A stretch of DNA of 64,000 nucleotides from Anisakis pegreffii (Eukaryota; Nematoda; Chromadorea; Rhabditida; Anisakidae). Location of the stretch: contig JAPYMA010001308.1 in NCBI GenBank assembly GCA_035041965.1, forward strand, positions 1-64,000, given 5' to 3'. The position numbers and the translations under genes are program-made. A model generated the notes under the pieces. It was not told the DNA's origin, did not search any database, and saw only the letters and a program-made list of their open reading frames with translations. How positions within the stretch are numbered: the first letter of the stretch is position 1; every line of letters begins with the position of its first letter. Of the stretch, positions 1 through 13,200 are shown piece after piece.

Positions 1-412
1 CAATTCATCATCAAGGTCGTTTTAGAGGTGAAATCCAAATTATCTTCCAAATTCATTGCCACCGAATCTCAAATCTCAAATGAGCGATTCCGATGCTGTA
101 CGGTCTTCCACCAAATTTTCGGATTACTTCAGTATTCATGTCGGATCCCCTTTGGAAGATAAACATATATCGTGATATCATATTTTCTACATTATTTTAT
201 TAGGTTTTTCGCTTTCAAACAAGCACAGGCCTTGACTTGGACTTGCATCTGTGAAATCGAACTGTGGTCAAGTACGAATCGAAGTTAAATCGCAGCAATG
301 AATTAGACCAGAATTGATTGCTTCATTTTATATGCAGCTGATGTATATCGTTTCAGTGTGAACGATTTTAGTTACATTTATTCGAATCTTCATTATTTTA
401 GCTCGCTAATCA

Positions 413-1090
413 TCATCACTCATTTCAATTGATATTCACCATTTCTGCTGATATTCGGCTCGGAAAACATCATAACGATAGTTAATGGAAGTGATGGGAA
501 GATAGGAATCAAACATACGACTATTGAATGCTCACTTCCTTTACCAGTCATTTCTTCGTCTTCATGACTTGTCCGGCAATATACTGAGCAAGCAGTTTAG
601 TAGTTCAACGAAAAAAATGGAGTGGGAAAGAGAAAATTATTCGGCTTGTCGTTAATAAATTTGGTTGTTGAATATTACTTTGCGTCAATATGAAGTTAAT
701 GAACTCAGAAGCGCTGTCCATTCAGCGGTACATTGATATGTTATGAAAATAACACCGATTAGATAGCAATTTGTGATTTTTTAAAAAGTAGCGATCAGAT
801 GAACAGTGAAGAACTGATGAGTGAATCCGCTTGAAAATCATTCGTTATAGCTTTCCATTATTCGAATGTTTCTATTTGATTCAGCCGCAAATAATTGAAT
901 ATCATGGATATCCAGCAGAGATTCATAATGTTACAACCGAAGATGGATATATTCTACAGTTGCATCGAATTCCGTTCAGTCGACAAGGCAAGCGATCACA
1001 TTTTCTCAACGCGTGATTATCGCTTCTTGTGCATTCGTTTCTAAGGTTATTTAATAACATTTCAAAAATTCGTTCAATCGTAAAAGTTTC
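413..1090 (+). pseudogene. Inverted partial copy of the neighbouring acid lipase gene
   Basis: This stretch matches the reverse complement of the lipase gene at 1753-4885. Bases 413-1020 align with 4205-4755 (3' part of intron 1, exon 2 and the start of intron 2). Bases 1022-1090 then jump to 3170-3232, the end of exon 5 and the start of intron 5, so exons 3, 4 and nearly all of 5 are missing. The exon 2 copy (885-987) differs from the functional exon at about four of 103 bases; two change residues (Thr to Ala in YPTE, His to Asn in HHVT). It keeps the same GC splice donor. There is no signal-peptide exon, catalytic serine or C-terminal half, so it cannot make a lipase. It is best read as a recent inverted duplication with an internal deletion. 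Confidence 0.85.
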
Positions 1091-1099
1091 TTTATCGTC

Positions 1100-1752
1100 G
1101 TCTTGTTGCACTCTGAATTCGTTGTCGAAGATCATTGGAACTGGTGCTTTGAAGTCAAAGACGTCTCCAGTGAGAATTGTAATGAACGTCTGCGTTCACC
1201 ATCTGATGAATGACCCCAATAAATGAGCAAAATTTATTTCAGATGCATTCAGGTGTGCATCTCTTTGAAAATAATTTGCTGACGTTTATTGGAAATGTGA
1301 AAGAATTTGTGAAACATGAAGGATGTCTTTTCCGTTCACCTGGACGCGTGCATGTTACGGATTGTTTTGAACTTTCGTTGGTTCGCTTTGTGATTTGAGT
1401 CAGGTGTAACTGGACAGAGCGAACAACTCGAAATTCTGAGTGATCGGAAAACGAATGAACGGAAAGAGTTCTGCAGTTCTGCAATGAGCTACTTTAACTC
1501 CATATGGAAATGAACTGATCATTGCGCGCAACACCGACCGGAATAACGTTTTCTAAGCAGTTCATAAAACAGGTCAGATGCAGGAATTTCATCATCATGA
1601 TCATTTCTTATTTAGAATTCATACCAAACGCCTAATCGGACACCGACAGAAAGTCAATAAGTGACGTCGAACAAATTTATCCGGTCGTTTTGTTAGAGTG
1701 CTGAAGCTCATTTATGAAACGTAAACGCAAAGAACAGATAACAAATGAATAT
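1100..1752. other. Intergenic, no supported gene
   Basis: Between the lipase fragment and the end of the lipase gene there are only short open frames on both strands. One plus-strand frame (1210-1398) follows an acceptor-like TTTCAG, but it has no recognisable domain and no partner exon. I cannot assign a function. Confidence 0.4.
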
Positions 1753-4700
1753 TTATAACAATTCAATAGTATCTTGGTCATTTTTCATAATGTTTATAAT
1801 TGGTTTGTATATTTGTGGTGCTGCATGAATTCCCCAAATGAAATCAAAATGGTTGAAGTCGGCCAATTCGTTATTTTCAATGATGTATTCCTTGGGAATC
1901 ACTGCCAGTAAACCATCCTGAAAGTATGCTTTCATAGTGGAGTTCTTTAAATTCTAAGGGTAGATGTGATGTGTTAAGTTACTTCTTTGAGAACACGGCT
2001 CCCAAACAAAATGAAATCAAATAGCGACACATTCAGTTTTGTTCAGCTTGACAATGCGATTGCAGACACATTCTTGCTTGATTAACTTTCAAGTTAAAGG
2101 AAATACTGTCCAATTAAAAACTTGGTTCACCTGTATATCACGTTTATCTGCCAGCCAGTCTGCATCACTCCAGTACAAATAAACCGGAGCGTTTACGAGT
2201 GATAGATTGTAAGCGGGCGGTGTAGGCTGTAACAGAACATTTTTGAAATATTCACCGATAGGCATCTGAATCCAATGGAATCGATCCGAACGTGACTGCG
2301 ATTCAAACGTTGTGTTCTCTGATCACTTGATGGTGCAATGAAAGCCATGGAAAACGGTTCTGTCACGATTGCCGAATATGCTCTACTTCAGAACATCAGT
2401 GGTATGTTTCAAAATTGGTGCAATTTTTTCGCACTTGATGGTTCTCAAGTTAATTTCAAAAACTCACAGAGCCATATCGCTTCATGTTTTTCTCTTCCGA
2501 TCCCAAATCGTATTTCTGAACTCGTTTAGCGTTCACCATTTGTGCCCAATGAACGAGATTCGCTAGCGACGTTCCAGCTGGCAAATGTGTCATATAGACT
2601 GGAATTCGGGTCTGCAATTCAAAAAGTTTTCATTCACCAGTCAGTCAATATTAATGATTATAGCAGACAACTATAAGGTAATTACAGATTGCGAGGGACT
2701 GGCGCACTGAGAACAACGCTGAACGGTGTGAAATTATCACCTGATTCATCTGGCTCGTGTCGGGACCAGTCATTTGGAACATTATATTCTCGCAGTATTC
2801 GACAACCTGTGTAAGTGAACAAGTTGCTTTACTCATTTTGCGAAAGAGCGAATTGTTTGGCATGAATTCACCGTTGAATTTGGCCAACACCTGGAACTCT
2901 TCACTTACATTATGAATTGGAAGAATATGGAATCGAACATGCTGAGATGTTATACTTTCAACAATGAAACAAATTCATTGATGTTATCAGATAGCAACTG
3001 AGGTGCAAATTGAGTATTGATATACCATTAGTGCCTTCATGAATTTCTTCGCAGCTGACTCAATAAGTCCTTTGATATGGGCCAGTGTACCAATAGGTCC
3101 CAAAGCGAAAAACTTACGAATCTGAAAATCGATTGACATTGATCTGATCGACACCGCATTGATATGAATGGTTCCAAGAGTGACACTAGAATGAATTTTT
3201 GAAATTTTATTAAATAACTTTAGAAGCGAATGTTTGATCCGAAGCAAGTCGTGCGAACATCGTGAGTGTGCCTTCGGAATAACCAACGTAATACAAGTGC
3301 TCCTGATTTGTGACATTCAGAGCATAATTTATCATTGTTGGTAGATCAATTTCAGAGATATCCTCCCATCTGAAATCGATAACATAATGCTGCATAAGTT
3401 ATAATAATCCCATAGATCTTTTGCCACAGATTTACTGGATTATTTCGGCCCAAGGGTTCGTCTGTTTGGATTAAACATGGAGGATTTTAAGGAAAATAGT
3501 CCGAGTGCAAATGCACTCATTTCTAGGAACTCTTAATTGTAAGGAACATCTTGAAGAACAATTTTCAGGATACTGCAGATCGTGATAATGTTTCTATGAG
3601 AACTAACGTGAACGCCCAATACTCTCTTTGTCCTCGATTGTAATCGGTGTGTCCCGTTGAATACGTATTGCCTCTAGCATTACCCATCCAAACATCGAAA
3701 CCGGCATCAGCAAACAGAAAACCTGAACATTCGTTCTCTTCAAAAGGGTTAGTTCCACGAAGCAAGTGCCAGTTTGCAGAGCAGAGGAAATTCTTTGGTC
3801 AAGTGTTCAGAAAGAAGACGCAATAAGTGCCAACCTGCCGACTGATTCAGCAAGTTCGTTACCCAAACTGCACTCGAGCCGATGAAGCCGTGCTGCAGAA
3901 AAACAACCGGTCTCTTGTCATCTGGTTTCCGGCGATTTTCTGAAGAGCTTTCCTGTCTTGCTTTTTGTTTGTATGGCTTTTCTGAATATCTCGTGGCTTT
4001 TCATGACTTTTTTCCGTGTTTCAGACTAAGAAGCGGATCACTTTTCATTTTTCATGTGAATGCAGAATTTTGGAACAGAAAATAAGAACATTGGGATTAA
4101 TGAGGTTTTTTCCTTGTATTAACATGAATCTTCTCCATTTCTATGCACTCTGCGATTCTTCGCTGAAACTTCCCTTATTTTCGCCATTACTCGATGGGTA
4201 CGAGAAGCGATAATTACGCGTTGAGAAAATGTGATCGCTTGCCTTGTCGACTGAACGGAATTCGATGCAACTGTAGAATATATCCATCTTCGGTTGTAAC
4301 ATGGTGAATCTCTGTTGGATATCCATGGTATTCAATTATTTGCGGCTGAATCAAATAGAAATATTCGAATGATTGGAAAGCTACAACGAATGATTTTCAA
4401 GCGGATTCACTCATCAGTTCTTCGTCGTTCATCTGATCGCCACTCAAAAAGATCACAAACTGCTATCGAATCAGTCTTGTTTTCATTAGATATCAGTGTA
4501 CCGCTGAATGGATAGCGTTTCTGGGTTCATTAACCTCTCATTGACGGAAACTGATATTCAACAACCAGATTCATCAACGACAAGCCGAATAATTCGCCCG
4601 TTTAAGTCATGAAAAATGAAGAAATGATTGATAGAGGAAGTGAACATTCAATAGTGATGTTTGATTCCTATCTTTCATATCACTTCCTATAACTATCCTT

Positions 4701-4885
4701 ATGATGTTTTCCGAGCCGAAGATCAGTGGAAATGGTGAATATCAATTGAAGTGAGTGGTGATACGCTGAATGAATGCACTTACCGTTGTCATATTTGCTT
4801 CGGGCAGCTTAACGGATTCAGCATATTCACAGTGAATCAGTAGAATCATTAGAATGCAAAGCCAAATGCATGATGATCGCCGCAT
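1753..4885 (-). CDS. Lysosomal acid lipase-like protein (AB hydrolase), 10 exons
   Basis: Likely hydrolyses triacylglycerol or cholesteryl esters in lysosomes or after secretion, as the LIPA/lipl family does. Exons, 5' to 3' on the minus strand: 4885-4784, 4345-4243, 3939-3835, 3722-3608, 3369-3219, 3121-3026, 2890-2741, 2611-2468, 2226-2131, 1953-1753. All phases agree and give about 420 aa, normal for the family. Residues 1-25 are a signal peptide ([12 protein letters not shown]). The N-terminal lipase motif EYHGYP, the oxyanion region FLQHGF and [15 protein letters not shown] follow in order. The nucleophile motif is GYSEG where the family usually has GHSQG. The acid is in DADWLAD and the histidine in FNHFDFIWG. 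Exon 2 ends in a GC donor (CAAG/GCAAGC). An in-frame Met 16 codons upstream (4933) is possible, but the start at 4885 places the hydrophobic core better. Confidence 0.93.
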
Positions 4886-6111
4886 TCTTGACGTTAGCCG
4901 TTTGAATAGTAGCTGAAGCCAAACTGAAGTCAATTGTTCAGTTTCGTTACCGGAATGTAAAACAACAATTTTTGATCGACTGATGAACAGTTGTTTTTGA
5001 AGCGAATCGATACAAATCTCTCACTTCGTCGTGACAATTGATATCAATGACAGGATTATAGATACAAGTTGTTATTGATCAACACAAGCATTTAGTTTTT
5101 GATAGTGTGTTCAGTCGAGTAAATTTTACAATGATAGCTCGATGATCGGATAAAATCGCCGCTGTTCAAACAAGCTGTATGAATGCTGATCCTTTGACGT
5201 ATTCAACTATTCCATTCAATTTTTCCCCATCAAATATTTGTGCTCAGTTCAAATGATTCATGGAAATCAAAAGCGCAATTTTATTCACATTCAATCAAAT
5301 AAATGACAACAATAGTAAGAAAAATGCTCAACGTTCACAACGTTCAGAACGATGGAAGAAACGAAAAACGTTGAAACGAATACACGAATACACTGCATAA
5401 TTGATGGACATATTGATACATTAAAGCAATCAATGTTCAGAACGGCGAAAAAAAATAAAGAAGAGACAAATATTAATTGAATAAAGTCAACGATCGCATA
5501 ACTAAACAAGTCATCGTCTAGAAAATGCAACTGAATAATAATAATAATAATAAAAGCAATTCGGGGAATGTATGAAAACCACAGACATATGAACTGAAGA
5601 CGAGAAACTCGGAAGTCAGCCGTTCAATCGAAGCCAGTTACACAAGGACGAATAACTCAAACGGCAACATATCAGTGGGTCGCACGGTTCTGTGGAAACC
5701 GGGACATTGCGAAAGTATCGTCAAACCTAATTTTCGTACGGTCATAATGCATTTTACCTTTTCAATCTTGATTTTAACGATATTTTTTTCAAACTGTAAG
5801 TTGTGATCGATTCTGTGAAATTGAGTTTCATTTGCGCATGCATAGGTGGTATACGGAGAAAACAAGAGAGTGAAATTTGTGCACCGAACAGATTTTGAAT
5901 CAGTCAATTAACTAGCGTCAATCAAATTACACTCGACGAATTTTCATTTTTTGACTTCTTCCAAAACACCACAGTCTTTGAGATGTTTGCAAAACGCATA
6001 ATTTGACAATCTTCAGTAGAAATCATATGTTCAAGAGACTTAATCAAATTTGGCGTGTTTCACTCACGTGAGACATATTATAAATTAATTGAATTCGGAT
6101 TTTGGTTCAGT
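4886..6111. other. Intergenic between lipase start and the secreted-protein gene end
   Basis: This is the 5' side of the lipase gene and the 3' side of the next minus-strand gene. A short (AAT)n tract lies near 5535-5555. The 89-codon minus-strand frame at 5638-5907 has no recognisable motif and no supporting splice structure. No convincing gene. Confidence 0.5.
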
Positions 6112-9100
6112 TCAAGCGGACCTATGATGCTCGGCCATCATGCTTGAGCTCTTCTTATTACGACGGTGCGTTTCTTGATGCTGATGATTTTGATTATGCG
6201 TTGCTGCAGGTGAATGCGCCGCTCCATGTTGCTGTCTTTGCTGTTGTCGTTTGTGCTTCCGTTCCTTTTTACGTGCACCGTTTTCAGCACGACATTTTCG
6301 TTGAACCTCCTTGATTTCCATCTTTTTATTGTAAATTTTTTGATCAATTTCTGACGTGTCACGGCACCTCAAATTCATTTTTCAACTTATCATCAGTTGA
6401 TCAATATTTATGACATTTAAAATGATCATTGCGGATCAACTTAGTTTGCAAATTATTGTGACAAATGATCAATGGTTATGAACTTAGTTTACTGATTTTA
6501 GCTTCAACTCAAGTTCATTGTTTTTTTCAAGTTACAATGATGTATATTTCGTCCAGAAACGTGGGTTAAGTTCGTGACCTTTCCTCGTTAGCGCAATTCT
6601 CATTACTCACGCATTACTTGCTCACCAATGAATCAACATTGTTATCTTTATCATTATTATCTCAATTCTTATTCTAGTTAGTGTTGAAAAGACGCCACTC
6701 AGCGCTACTTCACAGCTTCAACTCAGTTTACTGATATCTATGACATTTGAATGATTGATGCTTGTGAAATTTACAATTTACTGATTGAGCAACATTTCGC
6801 AAGTTCAGTGCATTTTTGCTTAATGTTTCTCGCCTCTCGAAAGCAGCTCTTTTGTGCCAATTGCTCCTTTCGTTTGTCCTTCTTGGTTGACCTTCGTGGC
6901 TTTCGTGATCCGGTCGCCGAATCCTTTTTCACCGAATGCTTACGCATTATTGCGTCACATTTCGCTTTCTGAAATCAACTCTGCTCATTTCATCTTCCAG
7001 CTGAAGTACCCTTCATCAACGGCAAGAAGCATTATTGAGATGGTCCATTGACATGACTCGAAGTTAGCGCTAATCTCTAAATTGCATGTCGTGCAGTAAG
7101 GTTTTTTTGTTTCAAATTATAGCCAATTTTCTGTCACATCAGTGAACAAGAGTTGAGTTGTGTATCCGCAATTAATGCGCTCATGCCTCTTGAATGGCCC
7201 ATTTGAAAATTCTTGAAAACGCAAAAGTGCATGCTTTGGAATCAAACCGGATAGACTGTTGTTGGATTATTTGGAATCAACATGGTACGAAATGGCATTT
7301 TGCAAGGGAATTTCGTCTTTTAAATGGTTATTCGCATCCTCTTGGGTATTTTTTTTTGTTCGCATTAATGCGATAGCCATTGAATTTCTTGCTTCTTTCT
7401 TTCTTTTTTTTTTCAGATCCATTCATTTTCTCTTTTCTTCATTCGAATCTCAAAATCCAACAGCTATCTGAAATCCGCCTATGCGAAACACCACGATAAC
7501 GGCTTTTTGGATGAGGCTGCAGCAGCCATTAGCTAGATTGGCTGCGCTTGAATTTGGCAGCAGGGCGATGCAAATTCCACCAAGTCAGTTGTTTTAATTT
7601 GGTGATTCGAATATGAATTCGGTCGTTTTGAAAAGTGAATAAGAGGACGAACGAAGATGGCGGATGAATGGCTCAGAAAAGGCCAATTTCAATTATTTGT
7701 AAATGTTTCATTCAACTGCTGACAAATATAAAACTTGAGAATCCATTCAACCGCCACACCAAACTTAGTTCATCGAGACAAGTTTTGCGAACAAAAAACA
7801 TTATTTCAGAAGACATGTTGGGTTTTGTAGAATATATTGCACTGATGAAACGTTTCAATTAATGGACAAAAAGAATTTGAGACGAAAAGAAGTATTCCAC
7901 TTCGGGTGAAGAGAGGGAAAAGGAATCTGCACAATAATCTGACTGATTGTTGATTAGTGTGACGATTATGATGATGTGTTCTAAAGTGAAATTGAAGATA
8001 CAATGATTTATGAGTGAAAAAAAGAATCAAAATAAGGGCTAACCTTTTTTGCATTTTCGATTGGCATCGCAGACGGTGCCTTCGATCGTAGACAAGTTTC
8101 GTAATGAGCGGTTCTCTGCAAGAGCGATATAAAAACCAATTCCTCTTCAACAAAACAAAAAACTGCTGCATTGAAATTCAAACGCAAATTTTCATTCCAT
8201 AATTCCATGCAATCACGGAATCAATAATAGATAATTGAATGATAGCCGGATAACATGAACGCATAAAAATTCTCTGAATACGTTTCATGATCTTCTTTAG
8301 GTGTTGTCTTCGACTTTTTAAGAATGTGTTATGGCATTTGTCGACAAATGTGATTCATAATCCATGAAAATGATGCTTCTTAAGTGAACAATTTTAGTTA
8401 ATCGGCTCGCTAAAATTCTTCCAGAAAGTCAAATTACTGATTGCTTTTTTTCACATTCCAAGATAGAATGTTTAATGAATATAAGGTGTTTATTGTACAC
8501 TTTTTATCGTACAGTGACAGTACGAAATGAAATATGTGCTTGAATTCCTTTGCCGGATATCCTTTGCTGGATCGTATCCACAGCGGTTACCAAATTTTGC
8601 TATCAACTCGATAGCAACCCTGTTTTTATGGGCGTGTAGAAAGTTGCTTCTTCGTTTCAATCGCTAATCGAGAATCTCATTTCAGTGATAATTACAAAGA
8701 ATCGGTTGGGTAGAAGTAACTGATAATTGCTATAATATGCTGTGAGTTATCACTTTCTTCTGTCAAATATCCCCATTTGCATTCATAATATAATAGTTTT
8801 GTTGGAAAATGGATTAACTTCAGTGGTGTGCATGATATATGAATCAATACAAGTAATCCTTGGTTACATGAAACAAGTTCATGCTTGAGCGGTTGAGATT
8901 AGAACGAAGAAGAATTTATGTGACAGGCGATTCCATTCCATTCTCTACGGGATGATGAACCCGCTTAACTGATTGATGAATGCGAGACTATTCTTTGATT
9001 CATTTAGCCATATTCACATGTCCATTTCTTATCGAATGAAAGCAAAACCCCTAATGCTTCATCAATTTTGTAAATTTCTGATCATGTTAAATGTACATCA

Positions 9101-10285
9101 AACCATCAATCATCCTTTTTTCAGTGCTTAAATACATACTTCGAGAAGTGAAATAAGCTCACATACCTAGAGAACTTGATTTAGAGTGTCTTGATTTATG
9201 CTTGCGCATTCACGGTGATATTTCAGAGGCATTCAGTTAGAAAATCGAAAATGTTGATATTGAAAGGCGAAACAATGAGATTGAAACAATGCTTGCGATT
9301 GAGTGCAATGAAACAGAGATGAAAAATTGCCAGTCTGATGGCGTAATTATCATATCATTATCGGTAACCTCAAATAATGTGACTGAATTTAACTGAGTTG
9401 GGCATCAATCTAGAGCAATCTTTTATCTGTTTGATTATCTGTTATCAGTCTAGATCAATATCTCCAATCAGATATTATCTGTTTGATTCAATGAAATTGC
9501 TGCTCGACGGAGCAATAAAATGAACGATTCTAATTTTGAGTGATTTCAAAACTGTTTTTACCTGTTCAGTGAGTTGTTTCAACTCGTGATGCAACGTTTC
9601 GTTGCGACATTCGTGTTTAGAATCTCGAGGATTCGAATTGGAGACGTGCGCCGCTAAGCATTCATTATTTTTCGCTCTGGCTTTTGCCAAACACTCGATA
9701 AACTGCTCACAAATTGCTGTCTGAAGTTCACATTTTACATCATTTCCACCCTTGAAAATGCCTTTGGAACAGAAAAAAATGCTGAGGATTTTCAGTGAAC
9801 ACCGCAGAACTCACACGTGTTCGTGTTTTTTTTCAGCGGTATGAAATTAGTCTGGACAGGAATGAAGAACACGTGAAAATGATTAGCTTTTGCACTGCAT
9901 TTTCAATCACTCAATTGTCTTACAATTAGTCCGTGAGTTATCTCATAATCATCATAGGTATGTCTGCATTTCGAATAGTGATGTGTTTTTTTGACACTTA
10001 AACTCTTCTGATCCTATTCCAATCCCAGGAATAGAACAGATTAGGATGGCTTTAAAATATGAAGGTGGTGCGGTCTTGCTTCAAAGAACTAAATGGATCA
10101 GAACAACTGAATGGCGGATCACAATAGAACAGTTTGCCGGAAGTATGGAACAGAAACATCACTGATTCCCAATGATTCCGGAAAAAAATGTTCATCTCAT
10201 CGTCAGTAAACGAAATAGAAACGCTCACCTCGGCGACAACAACATTTGACGTTGCGATCAATAGTATGAGCAGTGATCCTAGCAT
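6112..10285 (-). CDS. Secreted cysteine-rich protein with basic His/Gln tail, unknown family, 5 exons
   Basis: Not recognised. Five minus-strand exons join in consistent phase: 10285-10229 (signal peptide, MLGSLLILLIATSNVVVAE), 9750-9562, 8113-8044, 6964-6782 and 6350-6112, with canonical GT donors and AG acceptors, giving about 245 aa. The body has about 13 cysteines (KCELQTAIC, IECL, NECL, HECR, TVCDANRKC, KCD, SCF, KCTELAKCC, RKCR). After the last cysteine the C-terminus is very basic and rich in Gln and His (KKERKHKRQQQRQQH, NQNHQHQ). Exons 3 and 4 need the second of two nearby AGs to keep frame, so those borders are less sure. The helical Cys spacing loosely recalls GDNF/GAS1-type domains, but I cannot claim homology. 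Inferred secretion rests on the signal peptide only. Confidence 0.58.
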
Positions 10286-13200
10286 TGCTGGATCTGAAAT
10301 GTTTACAATTTTGCATTCACATCGATTAGTTATCTCATGATCAGCGAAAACTCTCAATTGCATCGGATATGATTCATTGTTGAGATTAAGCGAACACAAT
10401 GAATGCAATAAACAATAAACTCGAACTGGAAAACAATCGAATCGTAAGCACAACACTCTTGAACACATCAAATGATGAATACTCTTGCCACTTCAGTTCC
10501 ACTCACTTGAACAAATTGTCGTAGTTCACATCGCTACGAGTGAAGTGATGAATCACACAACAACTAACGATAAGCAGCGAATGAATCACAAATCTCAAGG
10601 AATTTAAACACTTTCCGAAAAATATCACAAATCGTTTTTTGAAAAAGAAACAAAAATTTGCCGAAAGTATGGAACGACGGAAACTACACAGCTGGCTTGC
10701 AGCACGAAAATTTTAAATCGAAAACCAATATCAAAATTTCTGAGCGGTTACAAGCTATCAAAAGCGATGATAATATGTGCATGCAAGAGATGAATCCTTA
10801 GATAACATTTTAAACACTTGATGCATACTTGAAATTTGATGCCAAGATACGGTACTACGTGAAATGAGACTAATTTTACTTTTTTCGGTTGCCTAGACGG
10901 CAAAAAGCTCTGGCTTTTTTTTCGGTTATTCATCGAGTGAATATAATGAGAATAATGGACTTGCAACTGAATAATGAGGCAGCCATCCTTTCGTAGTAAT
11001 AACGATCATAATGAAGAAACGAAGACGAAAATCTATCTGCATTATAATTAATGATGGGAATGCGAGGAAATAGCAGCAGTACTGGTCGAATATATCGAGT
11101 GTAGAAGAGGGGATAGAATGTCGCTTATTCAATTTACATTCAACACCGAATATGGCAAACTGTGAATGCATTAGGCTCTTAGCAATGGGAATAATAAATG
11201 AATATATCACACTTCGAATGAATATCGCATCGCGTCTAATTAAAATATTCATCCTATTGTGGACACGAATACTTCGCTTTTAACATCATTATTATAAGTA
11301 TCGGATGTTGATTTCAATGGTAGCCACTTAGCCTGGTTAATTTCCTAGTTGCGCCGCACTCTGAGTTTCCTTTGCTACGGTCAAGTGACCATGAGCATGA
11401 TCCATTCAACTGTTGAGATTTCTGTTTAATTGAGTAATGCAACACCTAATTGATCGCTGAAGTCCACCGATCGAATATTGCTCTTCTTTCATAATCCTTG
11501 CCAACGATCTCTATAAACTCTATAAAGAGCACATCCCCACTTACACGTAGAACTGGTTTACTAAAGTTTATTTTGAATCGGATTCTTTGGATATATTATC
11601 TTTGGTCATCTATACGGCTGTGGAAAATCTCAGATTGCAAATTCAAAGAGCAGAAAAGTAAGAGTTCGTTATTTATTAAAGATCAACTCGTTTCAAGCGG
11701 AGATCAAAGAATTTTCAATTGCAATTGAGTATCGCATTTCCAAGAAATCAGATCGTTTATTCAATCAGATGAAGCTATTTCATCAAAGTATTCTTCCACT
11801 GAAGCAGAATGGAAACTGCGAGGAAGAAATGTCGTCAAAATATCGTCTGTTCAAAATTCACAATGAAAATTATGACTGTTTACCAATGTATGATTTATGT
11901 GTTATTTATGAGGTTTTGCATGTATAACGAATAATATGATTGATATGAGTTCATTCTGAAAATTGTTTCTTTGCTTGGTGCATTTTTTTTTGAATACGAG
12001 CGGCGAATATCGTATCCGATGAATGATACGAAACCGAAAAAAAAAACTGCGCAATCTGAGCGAGTAATCTTCTATTGAATCACACAAATAATTGAATAAT
12101 CAGTTTTCGCTTTCTCACCTCCACACATTCATTCGTTCATTGTATAATAATTGACTTAAACAAGCAAACATTCATCCATCCATCTATCCCGGCCACCAAA
12201 TGCACTCGTGTCAGTCATCACTCATTCCTTTCGTTTTCATGCTTTCTGTTTTAGACATTTTCATTTTCAGCTGGAATCTTCAAAGCATTTCGTAAAAATG
12301 ACAAATGGATAAGCGACACAGATTTTCGTCGGATTCGATGCGAAAGATTGCCGGAGCAGAACAAACAGTAAAGCCGTACTGAACATGACAATTGATGAAG
12401 TCATTCAATAACGAATGCACTCTAGTAATCCAGAATCGCTGAACGCTCAAAATCGCTCGTGCAAACGTTCACGAATTAGAGTATATTGATGAAATCTCTC
12501 AAAATTCAGTTGATAATCTATGATTAATCGCTTGGCAACAAAAATGTACATTCGTATTGCTCGCTATTAATTTTGCTGATAAAAATCACACGAACCACTT
12601 GTAAACTCTCATGCATTTCAATTATTACTAAACATCTCAGGTGTACATGAAAAGAATTTGTGGAATGGAAAGCAACCACAGGAAACGGAAATTTGCACGT
12701 TAACTTGCACGTAAGCAAAAAACACAGAGATAGCGAAGAGATAAGGACACCACGTTTCGAGAAGGATGCGCAACAAAACATTTGAACTGTTCGTAAGATC
12801 ATCCACCAGCTAACACTCCTTCAACTGGTCGCATCAGATCTCATCCTGACATTAGCTCTTGCCTTTTATAAAAATCCTCTTGTTCGTGCCATTCGAGCCA
12901 CGCCTCAAAAATGGCAACCACTTGAATATAGTAAGATGAAGGAGATATACATAGAGCAATAGCAGTAGCAGTAGCAGCAGCAGCAGCAATCATTTACGCA
13001 CCATAAATATTTATTGAATAGCGCACATATGGAGCATGTATAGGCATGCATTTATTTATTATCATACTCATAGTATAAGTATGAATTAAACGAGAATAAA
13101 CACCGCGATGATATTACTCTTGAATTGAATATTCATTCGATCATTGAGTGCCATACCAATGCATACGACGAGCATTTCACTTTTGGTGAGTAAATTTACC

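Noticed and set aside
1210..1398. Possible lipase exon after the inverted fragment
   Set aside because: Preceded by an acceptor-like sequence but shares no motif with any lipase exon and ends in stops.
6102..6314. 70-codon plus-strand frame
   Set aside because: Antisense shadow of the last exon of the minus-strand secreted-protein gene, which has splice support.
10052..10471. 139-codon minus-strand frame as a single-exon gene
   Set aside because: The frame runs through a strong donor at 10229/10228. The signal-peptide part fits better as exon 1 of the spliced gene, and the remainder is not protein-like.
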